A DNA stretch of 30,526 nucleotides from an uncultured Bacilli bacterium (GCA_934101495.1 CAKORG010000011.1:1-30526), one strand, 5' to 3'; positions 6,669 to 14,449 are shown, numbered from the stretch's first letter. A program made the numbers and translations. Notes: generated by a model not told the origin, from the letters alone.

Positions 6669-8237
6669 CTAGTTTATTACCATCGGGTCGCTGGCACTGC
6701 CGCTCCCCGATACATAGGTTATGGAAGACAAAAGATTGAAGGACGGCCTGACCCCACTAGCGTCGCTAAGCATGGCGATGCCGTCCAAAGCCCCCCCCCG
6801 AAGCACATTGAACGCAATGTTCGAACGGTCCGCACGACGGGAAATAGTCCATTCATTTAGCCCCATATACATCCAATTCGTACTTTTTGCTGTTGTATTA
6901 TCATATGAGTCCATTGTTAAAGTCCATGCACTTGGTTCTGCTGCAAATCCATAATCACTTACATACATTAATCCTATTTTTGCACTATATTCTTTTGCTC
7001 CATCTGTTGTATTTGTTGTTACTGGATTTGTTATTTCATTTTGATATGCTACTGTTGGTACTACTTGTGATATATTTGCAAACGTATTTCCTCCAACTTT
7101 CCATGTTGTTTCTGCTATCTTTTTTGCCCACTTTGTATCTATATTATTCAAATATGCTATATAATTTACATTTAAATTTGTTTTGTTTAATTCTGACTCA
7201 CTCCATGTATTTTTGCTCGTTGAGTTATTCCAGTAATATCTATTTATTGTTGTTAAACTTCCCTTATAGTATGAAGAACTACTTTTTGAATATTTAGTTG
7301 TACAATAATCTCCATCTGTTCCTAACAAATTACTATTTGCATAATCATATTTGATTAGTTTTACTTGATTTCCAATTACTCCAATAATTCTATACAAGTT
7401 ATCTGTTGGACATGGTGTTACATCACTTCCAAAACATACATAGTTATTTGGATTTGCTCCTGCATATCTATATGAGTTATCTCCTGCATCTATTACTGTT
7501 CCTTCATCTGTTGTTATTGTACCATTATGATAATAGATATTATTTTCTCCCTGTGTTCCTGTATATAGTGATTTTACATAATCTGCTAAGAATACTTTTT
7601 CTTCTTCCTTTTGTATTATCACTTTAGCACTCATGCTATTGCCAGAATTAGCATTTTGATTAGCATTGTAGTTTACAAATGTTACTTTAATATTCCACTT
7701 TTCTTCTTTTGTTGGTGTTGCCACTATTTCTCTATTATTAAAGAGTGTTATAAGTCCGCTTTTATTTGTTATATCATACCCTGAAATTGTTGTACCTTTG
7801 CCATCTGTTACTGATGTATGAGTAAGTCCTGATATGTCTGTTATTTCTGTTCCACTACTATTTGTTACTGTCATTATTATTTCCGGAGTACTCTCATTTA
7901 TTGAATATGTAAATGTGTTATTTTCTATATTTAAATAAACATAATAATGTTCTGTTGCAGTATTTGTCTTATTATTTGCTGTAAGTATTGCACTTGCAAA
8001 AGTTGAACCCGTTACATTACCTTTTCCACTTGCAAAATTATCTTGGTCCAAAGTAAACGAAATTGGATTTCCTGTTGCAAATGTAAATGTATCTGTTGTA
8101 TAAGTCTTTACAGTAATATCTGCAGACTTACCTACCCCTCCTTGAGCTTGGAAATAAGCAAACGTTGCACCTACTACTAAAGATATTAATACAAATAATG
8201 CTATTATACTAAGAATAATTGGTTTTTTCGTATTCAT
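6669..8237 (-). CDS. SipW-type surface protein with C-type-lectin-like hypervariable head (gene A)
   Basis: 522 aa from the ATG at 8237. An in-frame ATG at 8258 is less likely, because AAGGAGT (8245-8251) sits 7 bp before 8237 and the encoded MNTKKPII start aligns with the paralogues. Order: SipW-type signal (ATFAYFQAQ); TasA-like domain (about 30-205); no Fn3 repeats; then a head from about 225 (DYVKSLYTGTQG, NSYRYAGANPNNYVCFGS, NLYRIIGV, AETTWKVGGN) ending in WTISR and GVRPSFNLLSSITYVSGSGS. The end looks like the C-type-lectin/formylglycine-enzyme fold (DUF6273-like) used by DGR target proteins. Residues 468-494 are hypervariable relative to the genes at 24919 and 29340. The head probably binds ligands outside the cell. 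The divergent promoter lies at 8265-8293. Confidence 0.85.
   Translation of the reverse strand: MNTKKPIILSIIALFVLISLVVGATFAYFQAQGGVGKSADITVKTYTTDTFTFATGNPISFTLDQDNFASGKGNVTGSTFASAILTANNKTNTATEHYYVYLNIENNTFTYSINESTPEIIMTVTNSSGTEITDISGLTHTSVTDGKGTTISGYDITNKSGLITLFNNREIVATPTKEEKWNIKVTFVNYNANQNANSGNSMSAKVIIQKEEEKVFLADYVKSLYTGTQGENNIYYHNGTITTDEGTVIDAGDNSYRYAGANPNNYVCFGSDVTPCPTDNLYRIIGVIGNQVKLIKYDYANSNLLGTDGDYCTTKYSKSSSSYYKGSLTTINRYYWNNSTSKNTWSESELNKTNLNVNYIAYLNNIDTKWAKKIAETTWKVGGNTFANISQVVPTVAYQNEITNPVTTNTTDGAKEYSAKIGLMYVSDYGFAAEPSAWTLTMDSYDNTTAKSTNWMYMGLNEWTISRRADRSNIAFNVLRGGALDGIAMLSDASGVRPSFNLLSSITYVSGSGSASDPMVIN
6682..6711. repeat. Inverted repeat at the 3' end of gene A
   Basis: ATCGGG (6682-6687) and CCCGAT (6706-6711) flank an inner GGC/GCC pair. 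The element overlaps the last codons of gene A, just 3' of its variable tract. The equivalent repeats at 24932-24961 and 29353-29382 have an inner TGGC-ACT-GCCA hairpin. In well-studied DGRs a hairpin/cruciform follows the 3' end of the variable repeat and helps retrohoming, so the position is suggestive. Confidence 0.5.
6744..6842 (-). other. Candidate DGR variable region A
   Basis: 33 codons from TCC CGT to CCG. Compared with regions B and C, codons such as CGT/GAT/AGT, GAC/TAC/AAC, AAT/GAT/CTT, GGC/AAC/TAC and AGT/TTT/TAT differ only in the first two bases, which fits AAT/AAC template codons. Region A also differs at several third bases (codons 14-18, 28 and 30-32) and carries a run of nine G (6791-6799). 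It may therefore have another template or no longer be refreshed. Confidence 0.65.
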
Positions 8238-8264
8238 AAAACTTACTCCTTCTACCATAAGTTA

Positions 8265-8293
8265 ATTATATAATAATTTGATGTTTTATTCAA
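8265..8293 (-). promoter_or_regulatory. Promoter of surface gene A
   Basis: Minus strand: -35 TTGAAT (8288-8293), 17-bp spacer, consensus -10 TATAAT (8265-8270), about 28 bp before the ATG at 8237. It faces away from the promoter at 8322-8350, so this is a divergent intergenic control region. Confidence 0.6.
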
Positions 8294-8321
8294 TTATTTT
8301 TTATTTATTTTTAAAATATTA

Positions 8322-8350
8322 TTGCCAAAAATATAATTTTAATGTAAAAT
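8322..8350 (+). promoter_or_regulatory. Promoter of the 8374-9314 operon
   Basis: -35 TTGCCA (8322-8327), 17-bp spacer and -10 TAAAAT (8345-8350), each five of six to consensus. The ribosome binding site GAGAGAAGG (8358-8366) precedes the ATG at 8374. Confidence 0.65.
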
Positions 8351-8373
8351 TAATATAGAGAGAAGGTATATAA

Positions 8374-9081
8374 ATGGCAAATATTGACGATTTAGATTAT
8401 ACAGTTAATTCTATATTTGGTCCCAATGGTGCTATTAAACATAGTAGTGGCAGAATTGATACTATAGTTGAAGAAAGTACTAAATGTGGACCTGTAAAAT
8501 ACACAAAAAAAAGTAGACAAAAACCAAAAGGAATGAAAAACTTAGCAATCAAAGCTATTGTTTTTGTAGCTCTAGGAGCTGGACTTGTTTCAGGTATTCA
8601 TGGTTTAAAAGAAGCTTATGAAGATTTTGAAAGGGTTGAAGAAGTTAGAGATATAATTGGTAGTCCAGTTAGTGAAAACACCAAATATTTTGGATATAAC
8701 TCTAATGAACAAAGGCCTTACTGGGATTACGATACTTATAATATGGCTAGAGATGTTTTAGATACTAATAAAGAGTATGATGTTGATACTAGAATATATG
8801 GTTGTTACAGTAGTTTGAATGAATATAGAAAAGAAGCATTTATGGATGAAATTTTTAGAAACATGAGTAAGTTTATTAATGATAATCCTGATGCATATAC
8901 TGAAGATGAGGTTAAAGCTTGTTTACATGACTCTTTTGGTGATTATTTAAATAGTAAAAATATTACTTTAGAAGATTATACTAAATTAATGGAAAAAGTT
9001 GTTAAAGCATATACTAGTGAAAATAAATCAGAAGAAGAAATAAAAAGTTTACTTAGTGAATTAAATGGAGGTTCTAGATGA
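8374..9081 (+). CDS. Single-pass membrane protein of unknown function
   Basis: 235 aa. A basic N-terminal region of about 65 residues (YTKKSRQKPKGMKN) is followed by one transmembrane helix (about 66-88, IKAIVFVALGAGLVSGIHGL) and a mainly acidic helical domain of about 145 residues. Basic residues before the helix favour an N-in topology with the acidic domain outside. Not recognised; no catalytic motif seen. It is preceded by a good promoter and ribosome binding site, and its last four bases (ATGA) overlap the start of the next gene, so the two are co-expressed. It is one of only two intact genes on the plus strand. Confidence 0.8.
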   Translation: MANIDDLDYTVNSIFGPNGAIKHSSGRIDTIVEESTKCGPVKYTKKSRQKPKGMKNLAIKAIVFVALGAGLVSGIHGLKEAYEDFERVEEVRDIIGSPVSENTKYFGYNSNEQRPYWDYDTYNMARDVLDTNKEYDVDTRIYGCYSSLNEYRKEAFMDEIFRNMSKFINDNPDAYTEDEVKACLHDSFGDYLNSKNITLEDYTKLMEKVVKAYTSENKSEEEIKSLLSELNGGSR

Positions 9082-9314
9082 GCGAAAATATTGATGTAGT
9101 TACTCTTGATAATGGTAAAAATTATATGGTTACTGAGGAACTTGTTATAAATAATATTAAATATGTTTATTTAACAAATGAGGATGATGTAGCTGACTTT
9201 TGTATAAGAAAAGTAAATCATATTAATAATAATGAATATTTAGTTGGACTTGATAATAAAGAAGAAGTATTAATGGCTTTAAATGAATTTACCAAAAAAC
9301 ATAAAAATGAATAA
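9078..9314 (+). CDS. Small DUF1292-like protein
   Basis: 78 aa, acidic, beta-rich. The pattern VTLDNGKNYMVTEELVINN, KYVYLTNEDD and later EVLMAL resembles the DUF1292/YrzB family of small Firmicute proteins, whose function is unknown. The match is from memory of the pattern only. The start is coupled by ATGA to the preceding membrane protein, with a GGAGG ribosome binding site inside that gene's end. It ends in the palindromic terminator at 9303-9336. Confidence 0.75.
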   Translation: MSENIDVVTLDNGKNYMVTEELVINNIKYVYLTNEDDVADFCIRKVNHINNNEYLVGLDNKEEVLMALNEFTKKHKNE

Positions 9315-9336
9315 GGCAATTGCCTTATTCATTTTT
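9303..9336. terminator. Bidirectional intrinsic terminator
   Basis: A perfect 34-bp palindrome (arms 9303-9319 and 9320-9336) whose core is AAGGCAATTGCCTT with A/T-rich outer arms, so it ends in a U run on either strand. It contains the TAA of the plus-strand gene and overlaps the stop of proS on the minus strand, and so serves both convergent units. Confidence 0.85.
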
Positions 9337-10747
9337 AATATTGTCTTCCGATATATAATCTTGTTTTAGCTTCTTTACCACATACTGTACATTGACCAGT
9401 TACTTTTTCATTTTCAATTAAGCATCTAGACTTTATACCAAAGTCATCTTTTATTTTATTTTCACATTCTACATTGCCACACCAATTGATTTTAATAAAT
9501 CCGCCATCTTTAGTTGTGGCAATTTCTCTTAATTCTTCATAAGTTTTAGCATCATATATCATACTATCTCGTCTTGCTTTAGCTCTTGCAAACATATCTT
9601 TTTGAATAGTTTCAAGAAGTTCATTTAGTTTAGGTATTATTTCTTCAAAAGTAACTTGTACTTTTTCTAAAGTATCCCTTCTAACTAGTGTAACTATGTT
9701 ATTTTCTAAATCTCTTTTTCCTAGTTCTATTCTAACTGGGTATCCTTTTACTTCAGCTTCTGCAAATTTAAATCCTGGAGTTTTATCTCTTTCATCAACC
9801 TTAAATGCTATATTATTATTTTTTAAATTACTTTTAAGTTCTTCAAGCTTTTCTGAAACATCTCCGATTGGAATAACTATTGCCTTATATGGTGCAATTT
9901 TAGGTGGAAGAACTAACCCATGATCATCACCATGAGTCATTATAATAGCACCGATCATTCTAGTTGATACTCCCCAGCTTGTTTGATATGGGGCTTTTTG
10001 GGTATTATCTTTATCAGTAAATTTAATACCAAAAGCTTTAGCAAAATGATTACCAAAATAATGACTTGTACCATTTTGAAGAGCATAACCATTATACATC
10101 ATTGCTTCTAAAGTATAAGTTTCTTCAGCTCCAGCAAATTTTTCCTTTTCAGTTTTCTTTCCTGTTATAACTGGAAGTGCTAAATAGTCTTCTTGAAAAA
10201 TTTTATAAACATTAAACATTTTAAGAGTTTCTTCTCTAGCTTCTTCTGCAGTTCTATGCATTGTATGACCTTCTTGCCATAGTATTTCTCTACTTCTAAG
10301 AAATGGTCTAGTAGTTTTTTCCCATCTAACTATTGTACACCATTGATTATAAAGAATTGGTAAATCTCTATAAGTATTTATTATCTTTTTATAATGATCA
10401 CAAAATAATACTTCACTAGTTGGTCTTACACACATTCTTTCTTCAAGTTTTTCATTTCCCCCATAAGTAACCCATGCAACTTCTGGAGCAAAACCTTTAA
10501 CGTGTTCTTTTTCAATATTTAAAAGTGACTCAGGAATAAACATTGGCATTTGCACATTTTCATGTCCAGTTTCTTTAAACATTCTATCTAACACTTTTTG
10601 CATTTCTTCCCAGATAGCATAACCAAGTGGTCTTATAATCATACTACCCTTTACACTTGAATAATCTACTAAATCAGCTTTTTTACATACATCTGTATAC
10701 CATTTAGCAAAATCTACATCTCTATTTGTTATATCTTTTACTTCCAT
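9335..10747 (-). CDS. proS: Prolyl-tRNA synthetase, short (archaeal/eukaryotic-like) type
   Basis: 470 aa, the length of the type without the bacterial INS editing domain. Charges tRNA-Pro with proline using ATP. Class II motif 2 is seen in RWEKTTRPFLRSREILWQEGHT and motif 3 in THGDDHGLVLPPKIAP. An anticodon-binding domain follows (about 285-380), and the C-terminal zinc-type domain has Cys residues in WCGNVECENK and GQCTVCGKE and ends in RLYIGRQY. The ribosome binding site AGGTGAGG (10750-10757) overlaps the end of xseB, 8 bp upstream, so proS is probably transcribed with it. It ends at the bidirectional terminator. Confidence 0.95.
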   Translation of the reverse strand: MEVKDITNRDVDFAKWYTDVCKKADLVDYSSVKGSMIIRPLGYAIWEEMQKVLDRMFKETGHENVQMPMFIPESLLNIEKEHVKGFAPEVAWVTYGGNEKLEERMCVRPTSEVLFCDHYKKIINTYRDLPILYNQWCTIVRWEKTTRPFLRSREILWQEGHTMHRTAEEAREETLKMFNVYKIFQEDYLALPVITGKKTEKEKFAGAEETYTLEAMMYNGYALQNGTSHYFGNHFAKAFGIKFTDKDNTQKAPYQTSWGVSTRMIGAIIMTHGDDHGLVLPPKIAPYKAIVIPIGDVSEKLEELKSNLKNNNIAFKVDERDKTPGFKFAEAEVKGYPVRIELGKRDLENNIVTLVRRDTLEKVQVTFEEIIPKLNELLETIQKDMFARAKARRDSMIYDAKTYEELREIATTKDGGFIKINWCGNVECENKIKDDFGIKSRCLIENEKVTGQCTVCGKEAKTRLYIGRQY

Positions 10748-10755
10748 AACCTCAC

Positions 10756-10974
10756 CTATTCTGCTTTAAATTCTTTTAATTCATTATCTTCAGTTAAAAT
10801 TTTATTTACTTTTTGTGTAGCATCATTTAATTTTTCACCACAATATTTAGCTAATTTCATAGCTTCAGTATATTTATTGATAGCATCGTCTAAATTAACA
10901 TTACCGCTTTCTAATTCTTTAACTATAGTTTCAAGTTCTTGAAGCGAACTTTCAAAATTTTTATTTTCTTCCAT
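10756..10974 (-). CDS. xseB: Exodeoxyribonuclease VII small subunit
   Basis: 72 aa, normal length. The pattern FESSLQELETIVKELESGN followed by NLDDAINKYTEAMKLAKYC is the classic XseB two-helix sequence. XseB binds XseA to form exonuclease VII, which degrades single-stranded DNA to oligonucleotides during repair. It is separated from xseA (11996-13255) by dinD, whereas the two are commonly adjacent. It starts 31 bp after the dinD stop with an AAAGGA ribosome binding site. Confidence 0.95.
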   Translation of the reverse strand: MEENKNFESSLQELETIVKELESGNVNLDDAINKYTEAMKLAKYCGEKLNDATQKVNKILTEDNELKEFKAE

Positions 10975-11005
10975 ATTATTTTTCCTTTCTTTTTTATTAT
11001 ATCAT

Positions 11006-11839
11006 TTATTTTAATAATTTACTATTACTAGTTATTTTATTTTCTTTTTCTAATACTTTTAAACTTTTTTCTGGAGTTGGATAATCTTCTGGCATTATGC
11101 CTCCCAGTTCTTTTATAGTATTTCTTATTTTTTTACCTACTTCGTAGTGTACATCATTTGCATTTACTTCTCCCTTTACATTATCTCTTTTTAATTTTTG
11201 TTCTGTTTGAGAAATTCTAAAAAGATTTGCTATTAATTCATCACTACCCATATTATCTAAGATATCTTCTCTATATCTTAATCCTTTTCTTTTGGCAATA
11301 TCATTAGCAGTCTCACCATTATATAACCCTTTATAACCAGCATTATGAAATTTATCAAAGTTCTTAACACCAGCATCTTTAGCAGCTTGGTTCAAAGAAT
11401 AATTACCTTTTTTAGTTAAATTTCTTTGATAAAATCTTTTTTCATCTTCTGTTAAACTAGAATATTCTCTTTCTGAAATTTCTTGTTTTCTAGTTTGAAC
11501 AGCAAAGTATGTTTGCCCAAAAGCTACTGACTTTTTTCTAGGATTAGCATTTTGTACTATTAAATAACAAGCATACCTAGATAAACGATAATCAGTAGTT
11601 TCTCTTTTTGTCTTTGATCCAATGTCAACCATTTTCCTGAACTCAGGAAAATGGTCACTTACTTTATTATTACTAGTTTCACAAGCAAGCATTGCACTTT
11701 TTATAACTTTGTGAAAATTTTCCCATTTACTATATTCAAGTAAAGGCATGAGTTCCCTTGCAAACCAATATTCATTACCATCGTTATCAATACGCTTTAT
11801 ATTTTCAAAAATACTATTATTTAACATTAATTCATTCAT
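11006..11839 (-). CDS. dinD: DNA damage-inducible protein D (DinD) family
   Basis: 277 aa. The N-terminus has a BRO/KilA-N-like segment (EYWFARELMPLLEYSKWENF), then the family signature DHFPEFRKMVDIGSK with DYRLSRYACYLIVQNANPRK, and a charged helical C-terminus. DinD of E. coli is SOS-induced and inhibits RecA filaments; here the role is inferred from family only. The start follows a strong AGGGGGGAGTG Shine-Dalgarno. It lies between xseA and xseB in the same orientation, consistent with insertion of a mobile accessory gene into the exonuclease VII operon. A 28-bp near-perfect palindrome lies inside the gene (11628-11655). No Firmicute-type LexA box was seen. Confidence 0.9.
   Translation of the reverse strand: MNELMLNNSIFENIKRIDNDGNEYWFARELMPLLEYSKWENFHKVIKSAMLACETSNNKVSDHFPEFRKMVDIGSKTKRETTDYRLSRYACYLIVQNANPRKKSVAFGQTYFAVQTRKQEISEREYSSLTEDEKRFYQRNLTKKGNYSLNQAAKDAGVKNFDKFHNAGYKGLYNGETANDIAKRKGLRYREDILDNMGSDELIANLFRISQTEQKLKRDNVKGEVNANDVHYEVGKKIRNTIKELGGIMPEDYPTPEKSLKVLEKENKITSNSKLLK
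11628..11655. repeat. 28-bp palindrome inside dinD
   Basis: Thirteen-base arms ACCATTTTCCTGA and TCAGGAAAATGGT around a two-base centre. It is coding (VSDHFPEFRKMV). The outer ACCATTTT half, with its flanking GTG, recurs in the inverted repeat at 11959-11986 after xseA. Confidence 0.75.
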
Positions 11840-11889
11840 TTTTCACTCCCCCCTAAAATTTTTTTCAAATTATTTATTAAAAATCTCTT

Positions 11890-11908
11890 TATGCTTCTAT
11901 TTAGCATA
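11890..11908. promoter_or_regulatory. Possible operator upstream of dinD
   Basis: Inverted repeat TATGCT-TCTATTT-AGCATA, 51 bp upstream of the dinD start, in an AT-rich leader. It could be an operator or a small hairpin; no regulator is known. Confidence 0.3.
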
Positions 11909-11958
11909 TTTGATGTTTTGTTGAAACAGACAAAAAATCAAATTAAAATTTATCTGTG

Positions 11959-11986
11959 ACCATTTTGGCTGCGTCGACAAAATGGT
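11959..11986 (-). terminator. Hairpin after xseA
   Basis: Nine-base arms ACCATTTTG and CAAAATGGT around a ten-base GC-rich loop, starting 10 bp beyond the xseA stop. The following sequence on the minus strand is A/T-rich without a clean U run, so it is a weak terminator at best. It may instead mark the edge of the dinD insertion. Confidence 0.4.
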
Positions 11987-11995
11987 AAATATTAC

Positions 11996-13255
11996 TTATT
12001 TTTCTACAACTTTAGCTTTAATAGCCCCTTCATGTAATTTAACACTAATTAAATCACCAATACTCACGTCATTACTAGATTTAATTACTTTATCATTAAT
12101 TGTTGCAAGTGAATAACCTTTCTCTAAAATACCTAAAGGATTAACAAGTTTTAAAGTATTAATAAGTAAATTATATTCATTTTTCTTCTTATCAATTAAA
12201 CTCATTGGATTTTGAAGTGCAACAGACATTTTGACTTTATTAAGTTTTACTTCATTATTTTGAATTATTACTTTAATATCTTTATTTAAATTATCAATTA
12301 AAGTATCTAGTTTTTGTTCTTTCATCTCATACATTGTCATTGGATTTTTTAGAATAAAACTATTTTTTAGACTTCTCCATTTAATAAATTTAGTATTTAC
12401 CATATTTTTAATATTTTTATTAAGTCTAATTTTATAATTATTAAGTAAAGTATTAATATCTAAAACAGTTGGCACTGCCATTTCTGCTGCACCGGTCGGA
12501 GTTGGAGCCCTTAAATCTGCCACAAAATCTGCAATTGTCCAGTCAATTTCATGACCTACAGCACTTATAATCGGCGTTTTACATTCATAAATAGCATGAG
12601 CAACAATTTCTTCATTAAAAGCCCATAAGTCTTCAATTGAACCTCCGCCACGACCAACAATAATTGTATCAACACCAAACTCATCTGCTCTTTTAATTTG
12701 TCTTACAATATCTGGTGCTGCATCCTTGCCTTGAACTAAACACGGAAAAAGTATTGCTTCACAAACTGGATATCTTCTTTTTATAGTACTCATAATATCC
12801 CTTACAGCTGCACCAGTAGATGCTGTAATAACACCAATTTTCTCAGGAAACTTTGGTATAGCTTTTTTATGCATAGCATCAAATAAACCTTCAAGAGCTA
12901 ATTTTTTCTTTAATTTTTCATATTCAATATATAAAGCTCCAAGACCATCTGGTTCCATCTTCTCAATATATATTTGATAAGACCCTTGTGCTGGATATGC
13001 ACTAATTCTTCCTTCTACTAAAACATTCATACCATCTTCTGGTGTAAATGTAAGTTTAACTGCACTACTTTGAAACATTACAGCACTAAGTCTTGATGTA
13101 TCATCTTTTAAAGTAAAATAAAGATGTCCTCTTGTATGATTTTTAAAATTACTAATTTCTCCTTTTAAATATACTTTATTTAAAAATATGTTATCATCTA
13201 AAATATTTTTTATATAATTATTCAAATCACTTATTTTAATGTATTCTTTGTCCAT
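11996..13255 (-). CDS. xseA: Exodeoxyribonuclease VII large subunit
   Basis: 419 aa, near usual length. The N-terminal OB-fold includes VYLKGEISNFKNHTRGHLYFTLKD. The catalytic core contains GVITASTGAAVRDI, ILFPCLVQGKDA, IIVGRGGGSIEDLWAFNEE and ISAVGHEIDWTIADFVADLR with APTPTGAAE. The C-terminus is a helical region with repeated NPMxxxxxK units and a GYSLATI end. It degrades single-stranded DNA together with XseB. The start overlaps the end of the HipA-like kinase gene by 20 bp, placing it in the nusB transcription unit. Confidence 0.96.
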   Translation of the reverse strand: MDKEYIKISDLNNYIKNILDDNIFLNKVYLKGEISNFKNHTRGHLYFTLKDDTSRLSAVMFQSSAVKLTFTPEDGMNVLVEGRISAYPAQGSYQIYIEKMEPDGLGALYIEYEKLKKKLALEGLFDAMHKKAIPKFPEKIGVITASTGAAVRDIMSTIKRRYPVCEAILFPCLVQGKDAAPDIVRQIKRADEFGVDTIIVGRGGGSIEDLWAFNEEIVAHAIYECKTPIISAVGHEIDWTIADFVADLRAPTPTGAAEMAVPTVLDINTLLNNYKIRLNKNIKNMVNTKFIKWRSLKNSFILKNPMTMYEMKEQKLDTLIDNLNKDIKVIIQNNEVKLNKVKMSVALQNPMSLIDKKKNEYNLLINTLKLVNPLGILEKGYSLATINDKVIKSSNDVSIGDLISVKLHEGAIKAKVVEK

Positions 13256-14051
13256 CTATAAGTCCCCTTTCTTCAAGTAATTCAGTTATCATTCTATAAT
13301 TTTCACGATATAATCTCATATTATATTCTTTTTCATCAAAAGTAATATTTTCTTCATTTTCTACTTCACTAAATACAGCTTCTACTACTTCTGGTGTTAG
13401 CTTATTATAAATATCTACAACTATGTTACTAAATTCTTTTGACGAAGTTGCTAGAAAATACTCAAGTATCTCTATGTTTTTTTCCATACTTAATGTTGTG
13501 TTTCCACCTAAAGATATACTGCTATATTTCTCGAGTCTGTCATCAGAGTTCATTTTTGCATTAAGTAACACTCTAAATGCATCTTCAAAAACATTATCAT
13601 TGTCATAGATAAATAGCTTGTGCTTTTCATTTTCATTTAACACAATAAAGTTTCCTAAATGTCTGTCACCATTAAGAAGAAAAATATCAAAAATAAATAC
13701 TTTAATAAGGTCATACATAAGTTTTTCACATTCATCCGGATATTCATCTTCAAAACTAAGCCATAAATCATATAAGCTATTTGATTTTAAGCTGTTTTTT
13801 ACATTAAACTCGTCGCCGCGCTTAAAATTTCCTAGATTGTAAAAACTATAACTTAAATAATATAGTTCACCATTTATATTCACTAAATAATCTTTAGAGC
13901 AATTAATACCTATCAGTCTTGCAAGTTTATTAGCAACAAGCTCTATGCCACCACCTTCTGCATATTTGCAAAAATATTCTATTCCATCTATTTCTATAAA
14001 TTGGTGGTCGCTACGCAAAATAATCTCTTCGTCTTTTTTACTTAGCTTCAT
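13236..14051 (-). CDS. HipA-like protein kinase, stand-alone
   Basis: 271 aa. The kinase core is recognised by the catalytic-loop pattern NGDRHLGNF (Asp129, His131, Asn134) and the metal-binding IYDNDNVF (Asp150, Asp152), as in HipA and related PI3K-like folds. An N-terminal lobe carries FCKYAEGGGIELVANKLARLIG (possible ATP-contacting Lys29). It lacks the HipA N-terminal subdomain, and no HipB-like antitoxin gene is next to it, so a toxin role is not supported by context. It lies between nusB (2 bp away) and xseA (20-bp overlap), which suggests a fixed member of this operon. The substrate is unknown. Confidence 0.75.
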   Translation of the reverse strand: MKLSKKDEEIILRSDHQFIEIDGIEYFCKYAEGGGIELVANKLARLIGINCSKDYLVNINGELYYLSYSFYNLGNFKRGDEFNVKNSLKSNSLYDLWLSFEDEYPDECEKLMYDLIKVFIFDIFLLNGDRHLGNFIVLNENEKHKLFIYDNDNVFEDAFRVLLNAKMNSDDRLEKYSSISLGGNTTLSMEKNIEILEYFLATSSKEFSNIVVDIYNKLTPEVVEAVFSEVENEENITFDEKEYNMRLYRENYRMITELLEERGLIDGQRIH

Positions 14052-14053
14052 AT

Positions 14054-14449
14054 TTATGCTTTCATATATTTATCTAGTACTGCATTTATAATTTTTCTTA
14101 CGGCATCATCACAATATTTTTTGGATAATTCAATAGCTTCGTTGATAACTACTACTTCTGGGGTATTAGTAAATTTTAGTTCATATAAACCCATTCTAAG
14201 TATTGCTGCTCCAGTTTTATCTATTCTGTCTATAGTCCATCCATCAATATATTTGTTTGCTATTTCATCTAAAGTACTTTTATAAGTTGTTACACCATAA
14301 ACAATATCTTTAACAAATTCATTATCTATTTCTAAATTTGCTTTAATTACTTCATCAATTTCAAACGGGACTTTTCTATCTTCATAAATATCAATTTGAT
14401 ATAAAATAATCATTGCTATATTTCTTAATTCACTTCGTGTTTTTGTCAT
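14054..14449 (-). CDS. nusB: Transcription antitermination factor NusB
   Basis: 131 aa, usual length. Family features: an RxxA-type N-terminus (RSELRNIAMIILYQIDI), a central WTIDRIDKTGAAILRMGLYEL and VVINEAIELSKKY near the end. NusB pairs with S10 (NusE) at boxA to sustain rRNA transcription. It is the first gene of a unit with the HipA-like kinase gene and xseA. A GAGGCG ribosome binding site and an extended -10 (14468-14476) precede it. Confidence 0.95.
   Translation of the reverse strand: MTKTRSELRNIAMIILYQIDIYEDRKVPFEIDEVIKANLEIDNEFVKDIVYGVTTYKSTLDEIANKYIDGWTIDRIDKTGAAILRMGLYELKFTNTPEVVVINEAIELSKKYCDDAVRKIINAVLDKYMKA

Noticed and set aside
8238..8258. ATG at 8258 as the start of surface gene A
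   Set aside because: The Shine-Dalgarno at 8245-8251 lies between the two ATGs and the signal peptide aligns with paralogues only from 8237.
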